Part shown: in pieces, positions 1 through 5,641 of the stretch
Position numbering within the stretch: the stretch's first letter is position 1
Layout of the letters: each line of letters begins with the position of its first letter
From: Acidimicrobiia bacterium
GTDB taxonomy: Bacteria; Actinomycetota; Acidimicrobiia; Acidimicrobiales; AC-14
NCBI GenBank assembly: GCA_019243595.1
Contig: JAFAUA010000033.1
Location: forward strand, 1-5,641
Length of the DNA stretch: 5,641 nt
Direction: 5' to 3'
The notes under the pieces: model-generated
Seen by the model: only the letters and a program-made list of their open reading frames with translations
Databases searched by the model: none
What the model was told of the DNA's origin: nothing
Translations under genes and position numbers: made by a program

Positions 1-1158
1 ACGCTCGAGCGCATCCGGCGCGCGATCGTCGACGGCGGGATGTCGTTCGACGAGGCGGTCGCGAGCGTGCGGCCGGGCGGCATCTTCACCACCCACACGC
101 CGGTCCCTGCGGGCATCGACCGCTTTTCCCGCGAGCTGATGGAGCGATACTTCGGGACGTGGGCCGCCGAGTGCGGCATCGACGTCGACAGGCTGATGGC
201 GCTCGGCCACTTCCCCGACGAGCCGCCCGACGCGCCGTTCAACATGGCGGTGCTCGGGCTGCGGCTGGCGGGGCGGGCCAACGCCGTGTCTGAGCTGCAC
301 GCCAACGTGAGCCGGGACATGTTTGCGTCTCTCGACGTCCGGATCGACGCGGTGACCAACGGTGTGCACGTTCCGACGTGGGCGCCGGCCGCCCCCTCGG
401 TCGAGATGAACGACGAGGAGCTGTGGCGGGTGCGGTGCGACGGCCGGCGCCAGTTGGTCGACCTCTTGCGATCGCGCGCCGGCGTCGAGTTTGACGCCGA
501 CGTCTTGACCCTGGGCTTTGCCCGGCGCTTCGCCGCCTACAAGCGGGCGACACTGCTGCTGTCCCAGCCCGACCGCCTGTGCGAGCTGCTGTTGTCGACC
601 GACCGGCCCGTGCAGCTGGTGTTCGCGGGCAAGGCCCACCCGGCCGACCACCAGGGCAAAGAGCTCATCCAGCAGGTCGTGCAGTTCGCGCGCCGCCCCG
701 AGCTCCGCCACCGCATGGCATTCGTCGAGGACTACGACATCGCCGTCGGCCAGCGCTTCTACGCCGGCTCCGACGTGTGGCTCAACACCCCGCGCCGCCC
801 CCACGAGGCCTGCGGCACCAGCGGGATGAAGGCCGTCCTCAACGGCGGAATCCACTGCTCGGTGCTCGACGGTTGGTGGGACGAGATGTACGACGGCTCC
901 AACGGCTGGGCCATCCGCTCGTTCGAGGACGAGCCCGACGAGGGCCGCCGGGACCAGCTGGAGGCCGACGGCTTGTTCGAGCTGCTGGAGAACGAGGTTG
1001 TGCCGATGTTCTACGACCGCGACGCCAGCGGGCTTCCGGCGAGGTGGCTCGACAAGATCCGCACCTCGCTGCGGAGCCTCGCTCCCCAAGTCACCGCCGA
1101 GCGAATGCTGCGCGAGTACGTCGACCGCCTGTACGAACCGGCCTCGGTCTCGACCTGA
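1..1158 (+). CDS. glgP: Alpha-glucan (glycogen) phosphorylase, C-terminal part, 5' end outside window
   Basis: Cytoplasmic GT35-family enzyme that phosphorolyses alpha-1,4-glucans such as glycogen, releasing glucose-1-phosphate with a pyridoxal-phosphate (PLP) cofactor. The frame is open from base 1 to a TGA at 1156-1158, giving 385 residues. The ATG at 40 lies inside conserved sequence and is not the start. Visible family motifs in order are HTPVPAGID near window codon 32, DAVTNGVHVPTW near 117, RRFAAYKRA near 174, GKAHPADHQGK near 210, NTPRRPHEACGTSGMK at 262-277 and LDGWWDEMYDG near 290. The lysine of GTSGMK (codon 829-831) aligns with the PLP-binding lysine of muscle and E. coli phosphorylases. 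The spelling fits the short or actinobacterial alpha-glucan phosphorylase group (TIGR02094-like), whose members run to roughly 600-850 residues, so about half is missing. Nothing in the visible half looks damaged. Chain-length preference and substrate (glycogen versus maltodextrin) cannot be read from it. Confidence 0.95.
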   Translation, partial: TLERIRRAIVDGGMSFDEAVASVRPGGIFTTHTPVPAGIDRFSRELMERYFGTWAAECGIDVDRLMALGHFPDEPPDAPFNMAVLGLRLAGRANAVSELHANVSRDMFASLDVRIDAVTNGVHVPTWAPAAPSVEMNDEELWRVRCDGRRQLVDLLRSRAGVEFDADVLTLGFARRFAAYKRATLLLSQPDRLCELLLSTDRPVQLVFAGKAHPADHQGKELIQQVVQFARRPELRHRMAFVEDYDIAVGQRFYAGSDVWLNTPRRPHEACGTSGMKAVLNGGIHCSVLDGWWDEMYDGSNGWAIRSFEDEPDEGRRDQLEADGLFELLENEVVPMFYDRDASGLPARWLDKIRTSLRSLAPQVTAERMLREYVDRLYEPASVST

Positions 1159-1174
1159 CTCGTTCTTTGCGCAG
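1159..1174. other. 16-bp convergent intergenic junction, no recognisable terminator
   Basis: This is the whole gap between the stop of the phosphorylase (+) and the stop of the enoyl-CoA hydratase (-). It contains a short pyrimidine-rich stretch (cgttcttt) but no GC-rich hairpin followed by a T-run on either strand. Transcripts from both sides must end inside the opposing gene, by Rho-dependent termination, or by a structure I cannot recognise. Confidence 0.6.
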
Positions 1175-1948
1175 TTAGCGGCCCTGGAAGGTGGCCTTGC
1201 CGGGGCCGTTCTCGAGGAAGGACTGAACGCCGGTCTTGGCGTCCTCGGTCTCGAAGACCTCGACGAAGAGATCCCGTTCGACGTCGAGGCCGTCGGCGAG
1301 GGAGCCGTCGTAGGTGGCGTCGATGGCGCGCTTGGCGAGGGCATGAGCGGCGACCGCGCCCTTGGCGAAGCTCAGGGCGACGGCGCGGGCCTCGGCCTGT
1401 AGCACCTGGGCCGGGAAGATGCGGTCGCAGAGGCCGATGTTGAGCGCCTCGCCGGCCTTGATGCTGCGGCCGCTGAGGATGATGTCCTTGGCGCGGGCCG
1501 GACCGACCAGGCGGGTCAGGCGCTGGGTGCCGCCGGCCCCGGGGATGATGCCCAGCAGCACCTCGGGCTGTCCGAAGACCGCCGTGTCGGCGGCGACGCG
1601 CATGTCGCACGCCAGCGCCAGCTCACAGCCGCCTCCGAGGGCGTAGCCGGCCACGGCCGCGATCGTCATCCGGGGGATGGCGGCGACGGCGTCGAACGCC
1701 TCCCGGAAGTGGCCGGCGATCTTGGCGGCCTCGGCCGGACCGCCGAACTCGGAGATGTCTGCGCCCGCGGCGAAGATCTTGTCGCCACCGGTGACGACGA
1801 CCGCGCCAGGCGGGTCGGTCGTCAGGCTCCGCGCCCCGTCGGCGATCTCGTCGAGGACGGCGGTCGACAGCGCGTTGGCGCGCGGCCTGTCGAGGCGCAG
1901 CACCGCCACCCCGTCGTCGCCCCGCTCTACGTGAACGAACTCACCCAT
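1175..1948 (-). CDS. Enoyl-CoA hydratase/isomerase (crotonase superfamily)
   Basis: A 257-residue protein, the normal length for a single-domain crotonase, which adds water across 2-enoyl-CoA in the cytoplasm. The oxyanion-hole segments are FAAGADI (59-65) and GYALGGGCE (101-109). Both acid/base glutamates of classical hydratases are present: Glu109 in GGGCELA and Glu129 in GQPEVLLG, followed by IPGAGGTQRL. This favours a true 2-enoyl-CoA hydratase over a superfamily member with another chemistry. The C-terminus has the usual pattern of an acidic TED near 234-236, then SFLENGP and a final GR. The ATG at 1948 is followed directly by a typical N-terminal beta strand (FVHVERGDDGVAVLRLDRP). It lies 12 bp downstream of the meaB stop with no good Shine-Dalgarno at proper distance, so translation probably depends on upstream genes in the operon. 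Substrate is not determinable; beta-oxidation, amino-acid catabolism or a propionate-linked role are all possible. Confidence 0.93.
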   Translation of the reverse strand: MGEFVHVERGDDGVAVLRLDRPRANALSTAVLDEIADGARSLTTDPPGAVVVTGGDKIFAAGADISEFGGPAEAAKIAGHFREAFDAVAAIPRMTIAAVAGYALGGGCELALACDMRVAADTAVFGQPEVLLGIIPGAGGTQRLTRLVGPARAKDIILSGRSIKAGEALNIGLCDRIFPAQVLQAEARAVALSFAKGAVAAHALAKRAIDATYDGSLADGLDVERDLFVEVFETEDAKTGVQSFLENGPGKATFQGR

Positions 1949-1960
1949 GAGTGTCAGACG

Positions 1961-2917
1961 CTAACTCTCGAGCAGGCGACCGGCCGCGGAGTAGGGGTCG
2001 AGGCGGCGCTCGACGACCTCGTGCAGCAGGCGGTCGAAGTCGGGCCCCTGACAGCGCTCGTAGGCCCGCTGCTCGACCCGCTGGGTGACGACGTGGCGCA
2101 GCTCTTCGGCCAGACGCTGGGCCCGGCGCTTCTCGAGCAGGCCGTGCTCGCTGAGGAAGGCGCGGTGATCGTTGATCGCCTTCCACAGGTCATCGATGCC
2201 GTCGCCGTTCGACGCCACCGTCATCACGATCGGCGGCGTCCACTCGGCGTCGCTGGCCGAGAGGTGAAGCATGAACTCGAGGTCGCGGCGCGTCTCGGCG
2301 GCGCCCGGTCGGTCGGCCTTGTTGACGACGAAGACGTCGGCCGCCTCGAGCAGACCGGCCTTGCTCGCCTGCATGGCGTCGCCCGAGCCGGGTGGTACGA
2401 CGACGACGGTGGTGTCGGCGGACGAGGCAATCTCAATCTCGACCTGGCCGACGCCAACGGTCTCCACCAGCACCCACGGGACTCCGGCGGCGTCGAGCAC
2501 CCGGATCGCCTCCGGAGTCGCGAGCGAGAGCCCGCCGAGGTGGCCGCGGGTCGCCATCGACCGGATGAACACACCCTCGTCAGTGGCGTGGCTCTGCATC
2601 CGGACGCGGTCGCCGAGAAAGGCGCCGCCCGAGAACGGCGACGACGGGTCAACGGCGAGGACACCCACCTCCTCGCCGCTGGCGCGTACCGCCGAGATCA
2701 ACCGCTCGGTCAGGGTCGACTTGCCGGAACCGGTGGGCCCCGTGATGCCGACGGTGTAGGCGTTGCCGGCAAGAGGGAACGTCAGGCGACCGACCTGACG
2801 GGCGAGATCACCGCCCTCCTCGACGAACGAGATCAAGCGCGCGAGCGCGCCGCGATCGCCTTGGCGGGCGCGCTCGACCAGCTCATTCGGGTTCCGGGTG
2901 CGTGTGCGGTTGCTCAT
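1961..2917 (-). CDS. meaB: Methylmalonyl-CoA mutase-associated GTPase MeaB (ArgK family G3E GTPase)
   Basis: A 318-residue P-loop GTPase. Known MeaB proteins bind adenosylcobalamin-dependent methylmalonyl-CoA mutase, gate cofactor loading and protect the enzyme from inactivation. Visible motifs are the Walker A GPTGSGKST (60-68), AVDPSSPFSGGAFLGDR (88-104, with the Mg-region Asp90), ETVGVGQVE (152-160) and the guanine-specificity motif NKAD (199-202). The C-terminal helical part (about 245-318) matches the family dimerisation arm. Length is typical, and no mutase domain is fused to it as in IcmF. The frame stays open upstream to 3574, but that stretch lies antisense to no gene and simply overlaps murA in another frame. 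The ATG at 2917 is chosen because it overlaps the murA stop as ATGA and is followed by a standard N-terminus. No mutase or cobalamin gene lies in the window, so the partner must be encoded elsewhere. The older name ArgK (arginine kinase) is not supported. Confidence 0.94.
   Translation of the reverse strand: MSNRTRTRNPNELVERARQGDRGALARLISFVEEGGDLARQVGRLTFPLAGNAYTVGITGPTGSGKSTLTERLISAVRASGEEVGVLAVDPSSPFSGGAFLGDRVRMQSHATDEGVFIRSMATRGHLGGLSLATPEAIRVLDAAGVPWVLVETVGVGQVEIEIASSADTTVVVVPPGSGDAMQASKAGLLEAADVFVVNKADRPGAAETRRDLEFMLHLSASDAEWTPPIVMTVASNGDGIDDLWKAINDHRAFLSEHGLLEKRRAQRLAEELRHVVTQRVEQRAYERCQGPDFDRLLHEVVERRLDPYSAAGRLLES
2914..2917 (-). promoter_or_regulatory. ATGA stop-start overlap coupling murA to meaB
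   Basis: On the minus strand the murA TGA (2916-2914) and the meaB ATG (2917-2915) share bases as ATGA. There is no clear purine-rich ribosome site in the bases just upstream (cgcagacgtcac). Such overlaps typically allow terminating ribosomes to re-initiate, so meaB translation is probably coupled to murA. The overlap is seen directly; the coupling is inferred. Confidence 0.75.
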
Positions 2918-4158
2918 GTGACGTCTGCGCCCACAGACCGGAGCTTGCCCGCGAAGTCCTCGTAGCCCCGGGCGATATGGCTGGCGTCGGAGACGACGGT
3001 CTCCCCGTCGGCTGCGAGAGCGGCGATGACGAGCGCGGCGCCCGCCCGGATGTCGGGTGCGCGGACCGGCGCCCCGGAGAGCCGCGGCCGGCCGCGCACC
3101 ACGGCGTGGTGTCCCTCGGTGCGGATGTCGGCGCCCATGCGCACCAGCTCGTCGACGTAACGAAAGCGCCCAGAGAACAAGTTCTCGGTGACGATGCCCA
3201 CGCCCTCGGCCACCGCCAGCATGGCCACGAAGAACGGCTTGTAGTCGGTGGCGATGCCGGGGTACGGCAGCGTCGACACGTCGACGGCGTCGAGTCTGCC
3301 CTTGGCTTGAACCCAGAGTCCGTCGCTCGACGGCGACACCCGCATGCCCATCTCGCCGAGCTTGCGGATCAGCATGTCCATGTGGTCGGCGCGCGCGCCT
3401 TGCAGCGTGACTTCGCCACCCGCCACGCCGACCGCGGCCAGGAAGGTGCCCGCCTCGATCCGGTCGGGGATCACCGTGTGGTCGACCGGCGCGAGCTCGT
3501 CGACACCCTCGATCTCGATCGTCGAGGTGCCGCCGCCGACGATGCGCGCGCCCATGCGGGTGAGGAATGCACACAGGTCGGCGATCTCGGGCTCGCGGGC
3601 GGCGTTGTCGATGGTGGTTGTGCCCTTGGCCCGCACGGCCGCCATCAAAAGGTTCTCGGTGGCGCCCACGCTCGGAAACTCGAGGACGACGCGTGTGCCG
3701 ACGAGATTGTCGCAGCGAGCCTCGATGTAGCCGTGGGCGGCGTCGAAGCGGACGCCGAGCGCCTCGAGCCCGGCGATGTGCATGTCGATCGGGCGCGGGC
3801 CGAAGTTGTCGCCGCCGGGGAGGGCGACACGGGCGTAGCCGTTGCGGGCGAGCAGGGCGCCAAGCACCACGATGGAAGCCCGCATGCGCTCGACCAGTTC
3901 GTAGGGAGCCTCGGGTGTGATGTCGTCGCCGACGTCGATGGTGAGCACGTGGTCCTCGGTACGGCGCACGGTTGCGCCCATCGACGTGAGCAGGTCGCTC
4001 ATGATCTCTACGTCGACGATGCGCGGCACGTTGCGGAGCACGAACCGGCCGTCGCAGATGAGACTGGCCGCCATCAGCTTGAGGACGGAGTTCTTGGCTC
4101 CCTCGATGGCGACGGTGCCCTCCAGGGGTCCGCTGCCCCGCACGACAATGCGATCCAC
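2914..4158 (-). CDS. murA: UDP-N-acetylglucosamine 1-carboxyvinyltransferase MurA, Asp117 type
   Basis: A 414-residue cytoplasmic enzyme that transfers enolpyruvate from phosphoenolpyruvate to UDP-GlcNAc, the first committed step of peptidoglycan synthesis. It covers the whole EPSP-synthase-like double domain. Conserved residues visible are Lys22 in GAKN (20-23), MRAS (92-95), the active-site loop LPGGDNFGPRP (113-123), Asp305 in ATDYKP and Arg371 in DIRAG. The position equivalent to E. coli Cys115 is Asp117 (codon 3810-3808, GAC), the form found in mycobacteria and Chlamydia, which is active but insensitive to fosfomycin. The GTG at 4158 is preferred because it gives the family-typical N-terminus (V/M)DRIVVRGSGPLEG. 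The longer frame from an ATG at 4236 adds an Arg-rich, MurA-unlike leader that would run into the divergent transporter gene. A GAGGG sits only 1 base before the GTG, so leaderless or weak initiation is possible. It is the first gene of the probable murA-meaB-hydratase operon. Confidence 0.95.
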   Translation of the reverse strand: MDRIVVRGSGPLEGTVAIEGAKNSVLKLMAASLICDGRFVLRNVPRIVDVEIMSDLLTSMGATVRRTEDHVLTIDVGDDITPEAPYELVERMRASIVVLGALLARNGYARVALPGGDNFGPRPIDMHIAGLEALGVRFDAAHGYIEARCDNLVGTRVVLEFPSVGATENLLMAAVRAKGTTTIDNAAREPEIADLCAFLTRMGARIVGGGTSTIEIEGVDELAPVDHTVIPDRIEAGTFLAAVGVAGGEVTLQGARADHMDMLIRKLGEMGMRVSPSSDGLWVQAKGRLDAVDVSTLPYPGIATDYKPFFVAMLAVAEGVGIVTENLFSGRFRYVDELVRMGADIRTEGHHAVVRGRPRLSGAPVRAPDIRAGAALVIAALAADGETVVSDASHIARGYEDFAGKLRSVGADVT

Positions 4159-4190
4159 ACCCTCAGTATGGTCTGGAGGTGTCGCGCGTC
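4142..4190. promoter_or_regulatory. Compact divergent promoter region between murA and MFS transporter (putative)
   Basis: Only 32 bp (4159-4190) separate the two GTG starts, so control elements must sit in or next to both coding ends. The most AT-rich patch, AGTATGGT (4165-4172), reads as a -10-like TATGGT on plus (4167-4172) and as CATACT on minus (4170-4165). An ACGACA at 4142-4147 is a partial -35 match for the plus strand with a 19-bp spacer, inside the murA 5' end. If used, transcripts would begin near 4179 on plus and near 4158 on minus, at or very close to the GTG codons. The matches are weak and the call is tentative. Confidence 0.3.
4175..4180 (+). promoter_or_regulatory. Shine-Dalgarno GGAGGT for the MFS transporter
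   Basis: A full GGAGGT lies 10 bases before the GTG at 4191, slightly long but usable spacing. It is the strongest ribosome-site match at any gene start here and favours 4191 over the in-frame GTG at 4179, which overlaps it, and over the in-frame GTG 4275 and ATG 4302. Confidence 0.5.
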
Positions 4191-5641
4191 GTGACCCGGT
4201 TCGACGGGCCCGACGTCGACGCTCTCCTCCGCCCACGGACGTACCCGGTCGCCGAGCGTGCCGTCGCCGACGGTGTGTTCGAGCCCGAAGGCGACGCCCC
4301 GATGCGCGAATACCGACGCACGGTGGTCGTCGACGAACGGCGAGGCGCCTCGCAGACGGTGCGTTTCCGCCTGGCGTTGCCGTACTTCGCGTGGCTCTTC
4401 ATCCCGTTCTTCCGCCACGCCCTTCGGACGCCGGCTCGTGATCGCCCGCAGTGGTGGCTGCCGCCGGACCGCTTCGACGCCCGATCAACGACGGTGCTCG
4501 GCACCCTGTGCGCGGCGGCCGTTCTCTTCGGCTACATCAACACGCTCTTCAACCAGACGATCGCCTTCGCGGCCGACGAGTTCCACGCCAACAACGCGGC
4601 CCAGGGCGTCGCCGGCGGGTTTGTTCGCGCCGGCGGACTGCTCGCCTTCGTGATCGTGGCTTCTGCCGATCGCCGCGGGCGCAGGCCGGTGATTCTCACC
4701 GCCGGGGCTGCCGGCTGCCTGCTCTCGCTCACTGGCGCCGTCGCACCCTCGCTCGCGTGGCTGACGGGAAGCCAGGTGCTCACGCAGGGCTGCGCCTACG
4801 CGTTGTTCATCCTGCTGCCGATCGTCGCCGCCGAGGAGTTGCCCGCTGGGTCGCGGGCCTACGCGGTCGGGTTGATGGCGATGGCCGCCGCTTTGGGCGC
4901 CGGCGCGTCGCTGATCGCCCTCCGCCTGGCCGACGTCGCCGTGTGGGGGTGGCGGCTGGTGTACGTCATCCCTGTGTTCGGCGTGCTGCTGTTGCCGGGC
5001 ATCGGACGCCGGCTGCCAGAGAGCAAGCGCTTCACAGCACCCCACGTCGAGTCGAAGCTGCGCAGCCACGGCAGTCGACTGTGGCTGCTCGCCGCCGCCG
5101 GCTTCCTGCTCAACGTCTTCGTCGCGCCTGACGCACAGTTCGGCAACCGCTTCCTCAAGCACGAGCGCCACTACACCGGCGGTGGCATCGCCACGCTGTC
5201 GATCGTGAGCGGCACGCCGGGCGCCATCGGCATCATCGTCGGCGGCCTGGTCGCCGACCGCCGCGGCCGCAGGCCCGTCGCCATCCTCGCCCTCACCCTC
5301 GGCACCGTGCTGGCGGTGGCGTTCTACTTCGCGTCGGGCGCGCCGATGTGGCTGTGGGCGATCGCGAGCAACATCATCACCGCGGCCGAGATCCCCGCCC
5401 TCGGCGTCTACGGCCCCGAGCTGTTCCCAACATCCCTGCGCGGGAGGGCGAACGGGATCACGGCCGTCGTCGCCCTCGGCGGCAGCGTCGCCGGCCTTCT
5501 CACCGTCGGAGCCCTGTCAGACCGGTTCGGCTCGATCGGGCCGGCGATGGCCATCGTCGGCATCGGCCCGCTCCTGCTGGCCCTGCTGATCGGCCTGGCC
5601 TTCCCGGAGACGGCCCGCCAAGAGCTGGAGGACCTGAACCC
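4191..5641 (+). CDS. MFS transporter with N-terminal cytoplasmic extension, 3' end outside window
   Basis: The frame runs open from a GTG at 4191 to the window edge (483 full codons). It encodes a major facilitator superfamily permease, which moves small solutes across the cytoplasmic membrane by a gradient. Twelve hydrophobic segments can be placed at about 100-121, 139-158, 167-185, 191-213, 224-245, 255-271, 297-313, 331-354, 363-381, 385-407, 420-441 and 450-470. The MFS loop signature DRRGRRP occurs twice, at 160-166 and 356-362, one in each six-helix half. YGPELFPTSLRGRANG (407-422) and PETARQELEDLN (472-483) resemble the sugar-porter/organic-ion branch, and the latter suggests only a few residues are missing. 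Before the first helix lie about 95 residues: a charged, strand-like stretch (YRRTVVVDERRGASQTVRF, 41-59), then a hydrophobic segment (62-78, LALPYFAWLFIPFFRHA) that may be amphipathic or an extra membrane helix. Substrate is unknown. Start could instead be 4179 (leaderless) or further inside. No stop or frameshift is seen. Confidence 0.88.
   Translation, partial: MTRFDGPDVDALLRPRTYPVAERAVADGVFEPEGDAPMREYRRTVVVDERRGASQTVRFRLALPYFAWLFIPFFRHALRTPARDRPQWWLPPDRFDARSTTVLGTLCAAAVLFGYINTLFNQTIAFAADEFHANNAAQGVAGGFVRAGGLLAFVIVASADRRGRRPVILTAGAAGCLLSLTGAVAPSLAWLTGSQVLTQGCAYALFILLPIVAAEELPAGSRAYAVGLMAMAAALGAGASLIALRLADVAVWGWRLVYVIPVFGVLLLPGIGRRLPESKRFTAPHVESKLRSHGSRLWLLAAAGFLLNVFVAPDAQFGNRFLKHERHYTGGGIATLSIVSGTPGAIGIIVGGLVADRRGRRPVAILALTLGTVLAVAFYFASGAPMWLWAIASNIITAAEIPALGVYGPELFPTSLRGRANGITAVVALGGSVAGLLTVGALSDRFGSIGPAMAIVGIGPLLLALLIGLAFPETARQELEDLN

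Noticed and set aside
1179..1207. Inverted repeat CGGCCC / GGGCCG as a possible terminator for the phosphorylase
   Set aside because: The six-base arms with a 17-base loop lie inside the hydratase coding end, with no T-run after them. Such matches are frequent at this GC content.
1961..2917. Arginine kinase / LAO transport ATPase label (ArgK) for the MeaB gene
   Set aside because: The historical ArgK name is not supported. The NKAD motif and the DPSSPFSGG and ETVGVGQ signatures are those of the mutase-chaperone GTPase family.
1709..2965. Plus-strand open frame (418 codons) antisense to meaB and the hydratase
   Set aside because: It spans two clearly real minus-strand genes, has no recognisable domain, and has low-complexity composition typical of a GC-rich shadow frame.
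2918..3574. Upstream extension of meaB in its own frame, giving a 537-residue protein
   Set aside because: The added part is Arg/Gly/Ala-rich, overlaps murA out of frame, and no MeaB has such a leader. The ATGA overlap at 2914-2917 marks the natural start.
2902..4194. Long plus-strand open frame (430 codons) antisense to murA
   Set aside because: It runs antisense over nearly all of murA. Its protein is rich in Asp, His, Arg, Gly and Ala with no family motif, as expected from the reverse complement of GC-rich codons. murA has its full set of catalytic residues.
4159..4236. Upstream extension of murA to an ATG at 4236
   Set aside because: The 26 extra residues are Arg-rich and unlike MurA, whose conserved sequence begins at the GTG at 4158. 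The extension would also overlap the start of the divergent transporter gene.
4451..5171. Overlapping open frames on both strands inside the transporter (4451-5131 plus, 4485-5171 minus)
   Set aside because: Neither has hydrophobic helices or a domain. The third frame carries the complete 12-helix MFS pattern with both DRRGRRP motifs.
1..5641. CRISPR arrays, tRNA/rRNA genes, insertion sequences, phage or defence genes
   Set aside because: No regularly spaced repeats, RNA gene signatures, transposase or integrase motifs, or terminal inverted repeats were seen. Nearly all bases lie in five conserved metabolic or transport genes.

Overview
The window is dense, GC-rich bacterial DNA in which codon third positions are mostly G or C. 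It holds five protein-coding genes and almost no non-coding sequence. Protein signatures suggest a high-GC actinobacterium, possibly from the Acidimicrobiia side of the phylum. The supporting signs are a MurA with Asp in place of the usual catalytic Cys (as in mycobacteria), a MeaB of the GQVE type, an actinobacterial-style alpha-glucan phosphorylase, and GTG starts without strong Shine-Dalgarno sites. The lineage is an inference from motifs; no rRNA or phylogenetic marker search was possible.

Layout: (1) Positions 1-1158 (+) hold the C-terminal part of an alpha-glucan (glycogen) phosphorylase, cut by the left edge. (2) It meets a minus-strand cluster tail to tail across only 16 bp. That cluster, read right to left, is murA (4158-2914), meaB (2917-1961) and an enoyl-CoA hydratase/isomerase (1948-1175). 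murA and meaB overlap by the four bases ATGA, and the hydratase starts 12 bp after meaB, so the three very probably form one operon. (3) Divergent from murA, separated by about 32 bp, is a 12-helix major facilitator transporter on the plus strand. It begins with a GTG codon and runs off the right edge within a few codons of its expected C-terminus.

Functionally, the operon mixes the first committed step of peptidoglycan synthesis (MurA) with a GTPase that protects adenosylcobalamin-dependent methylmalonyl-CoA mutase (MeaB) and an acyl-CoA hydratase. The last two could share work in propionyl-CoA/methylmalonyl-CoA or fatty-acid catabolism. No mutase gene lies in the window. The phosphorylase (glycogen breakdown) and the transporter (unknown solute) have no evident link to the operon.

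I found no CRISPR array, mobile element, tRNA, rRNA, riboswitch or clear terminator, and no convincing novel multi-gene system. The best points for follow-up are the Cys-to-Asp MurA (predicted fosfomycin insensitivity), the murA-meaB-crotonase operon, the compact and possibly bidirectional promoter between murA and the transporter, and the roughly 95-residue N-terminal extension of the transporter.
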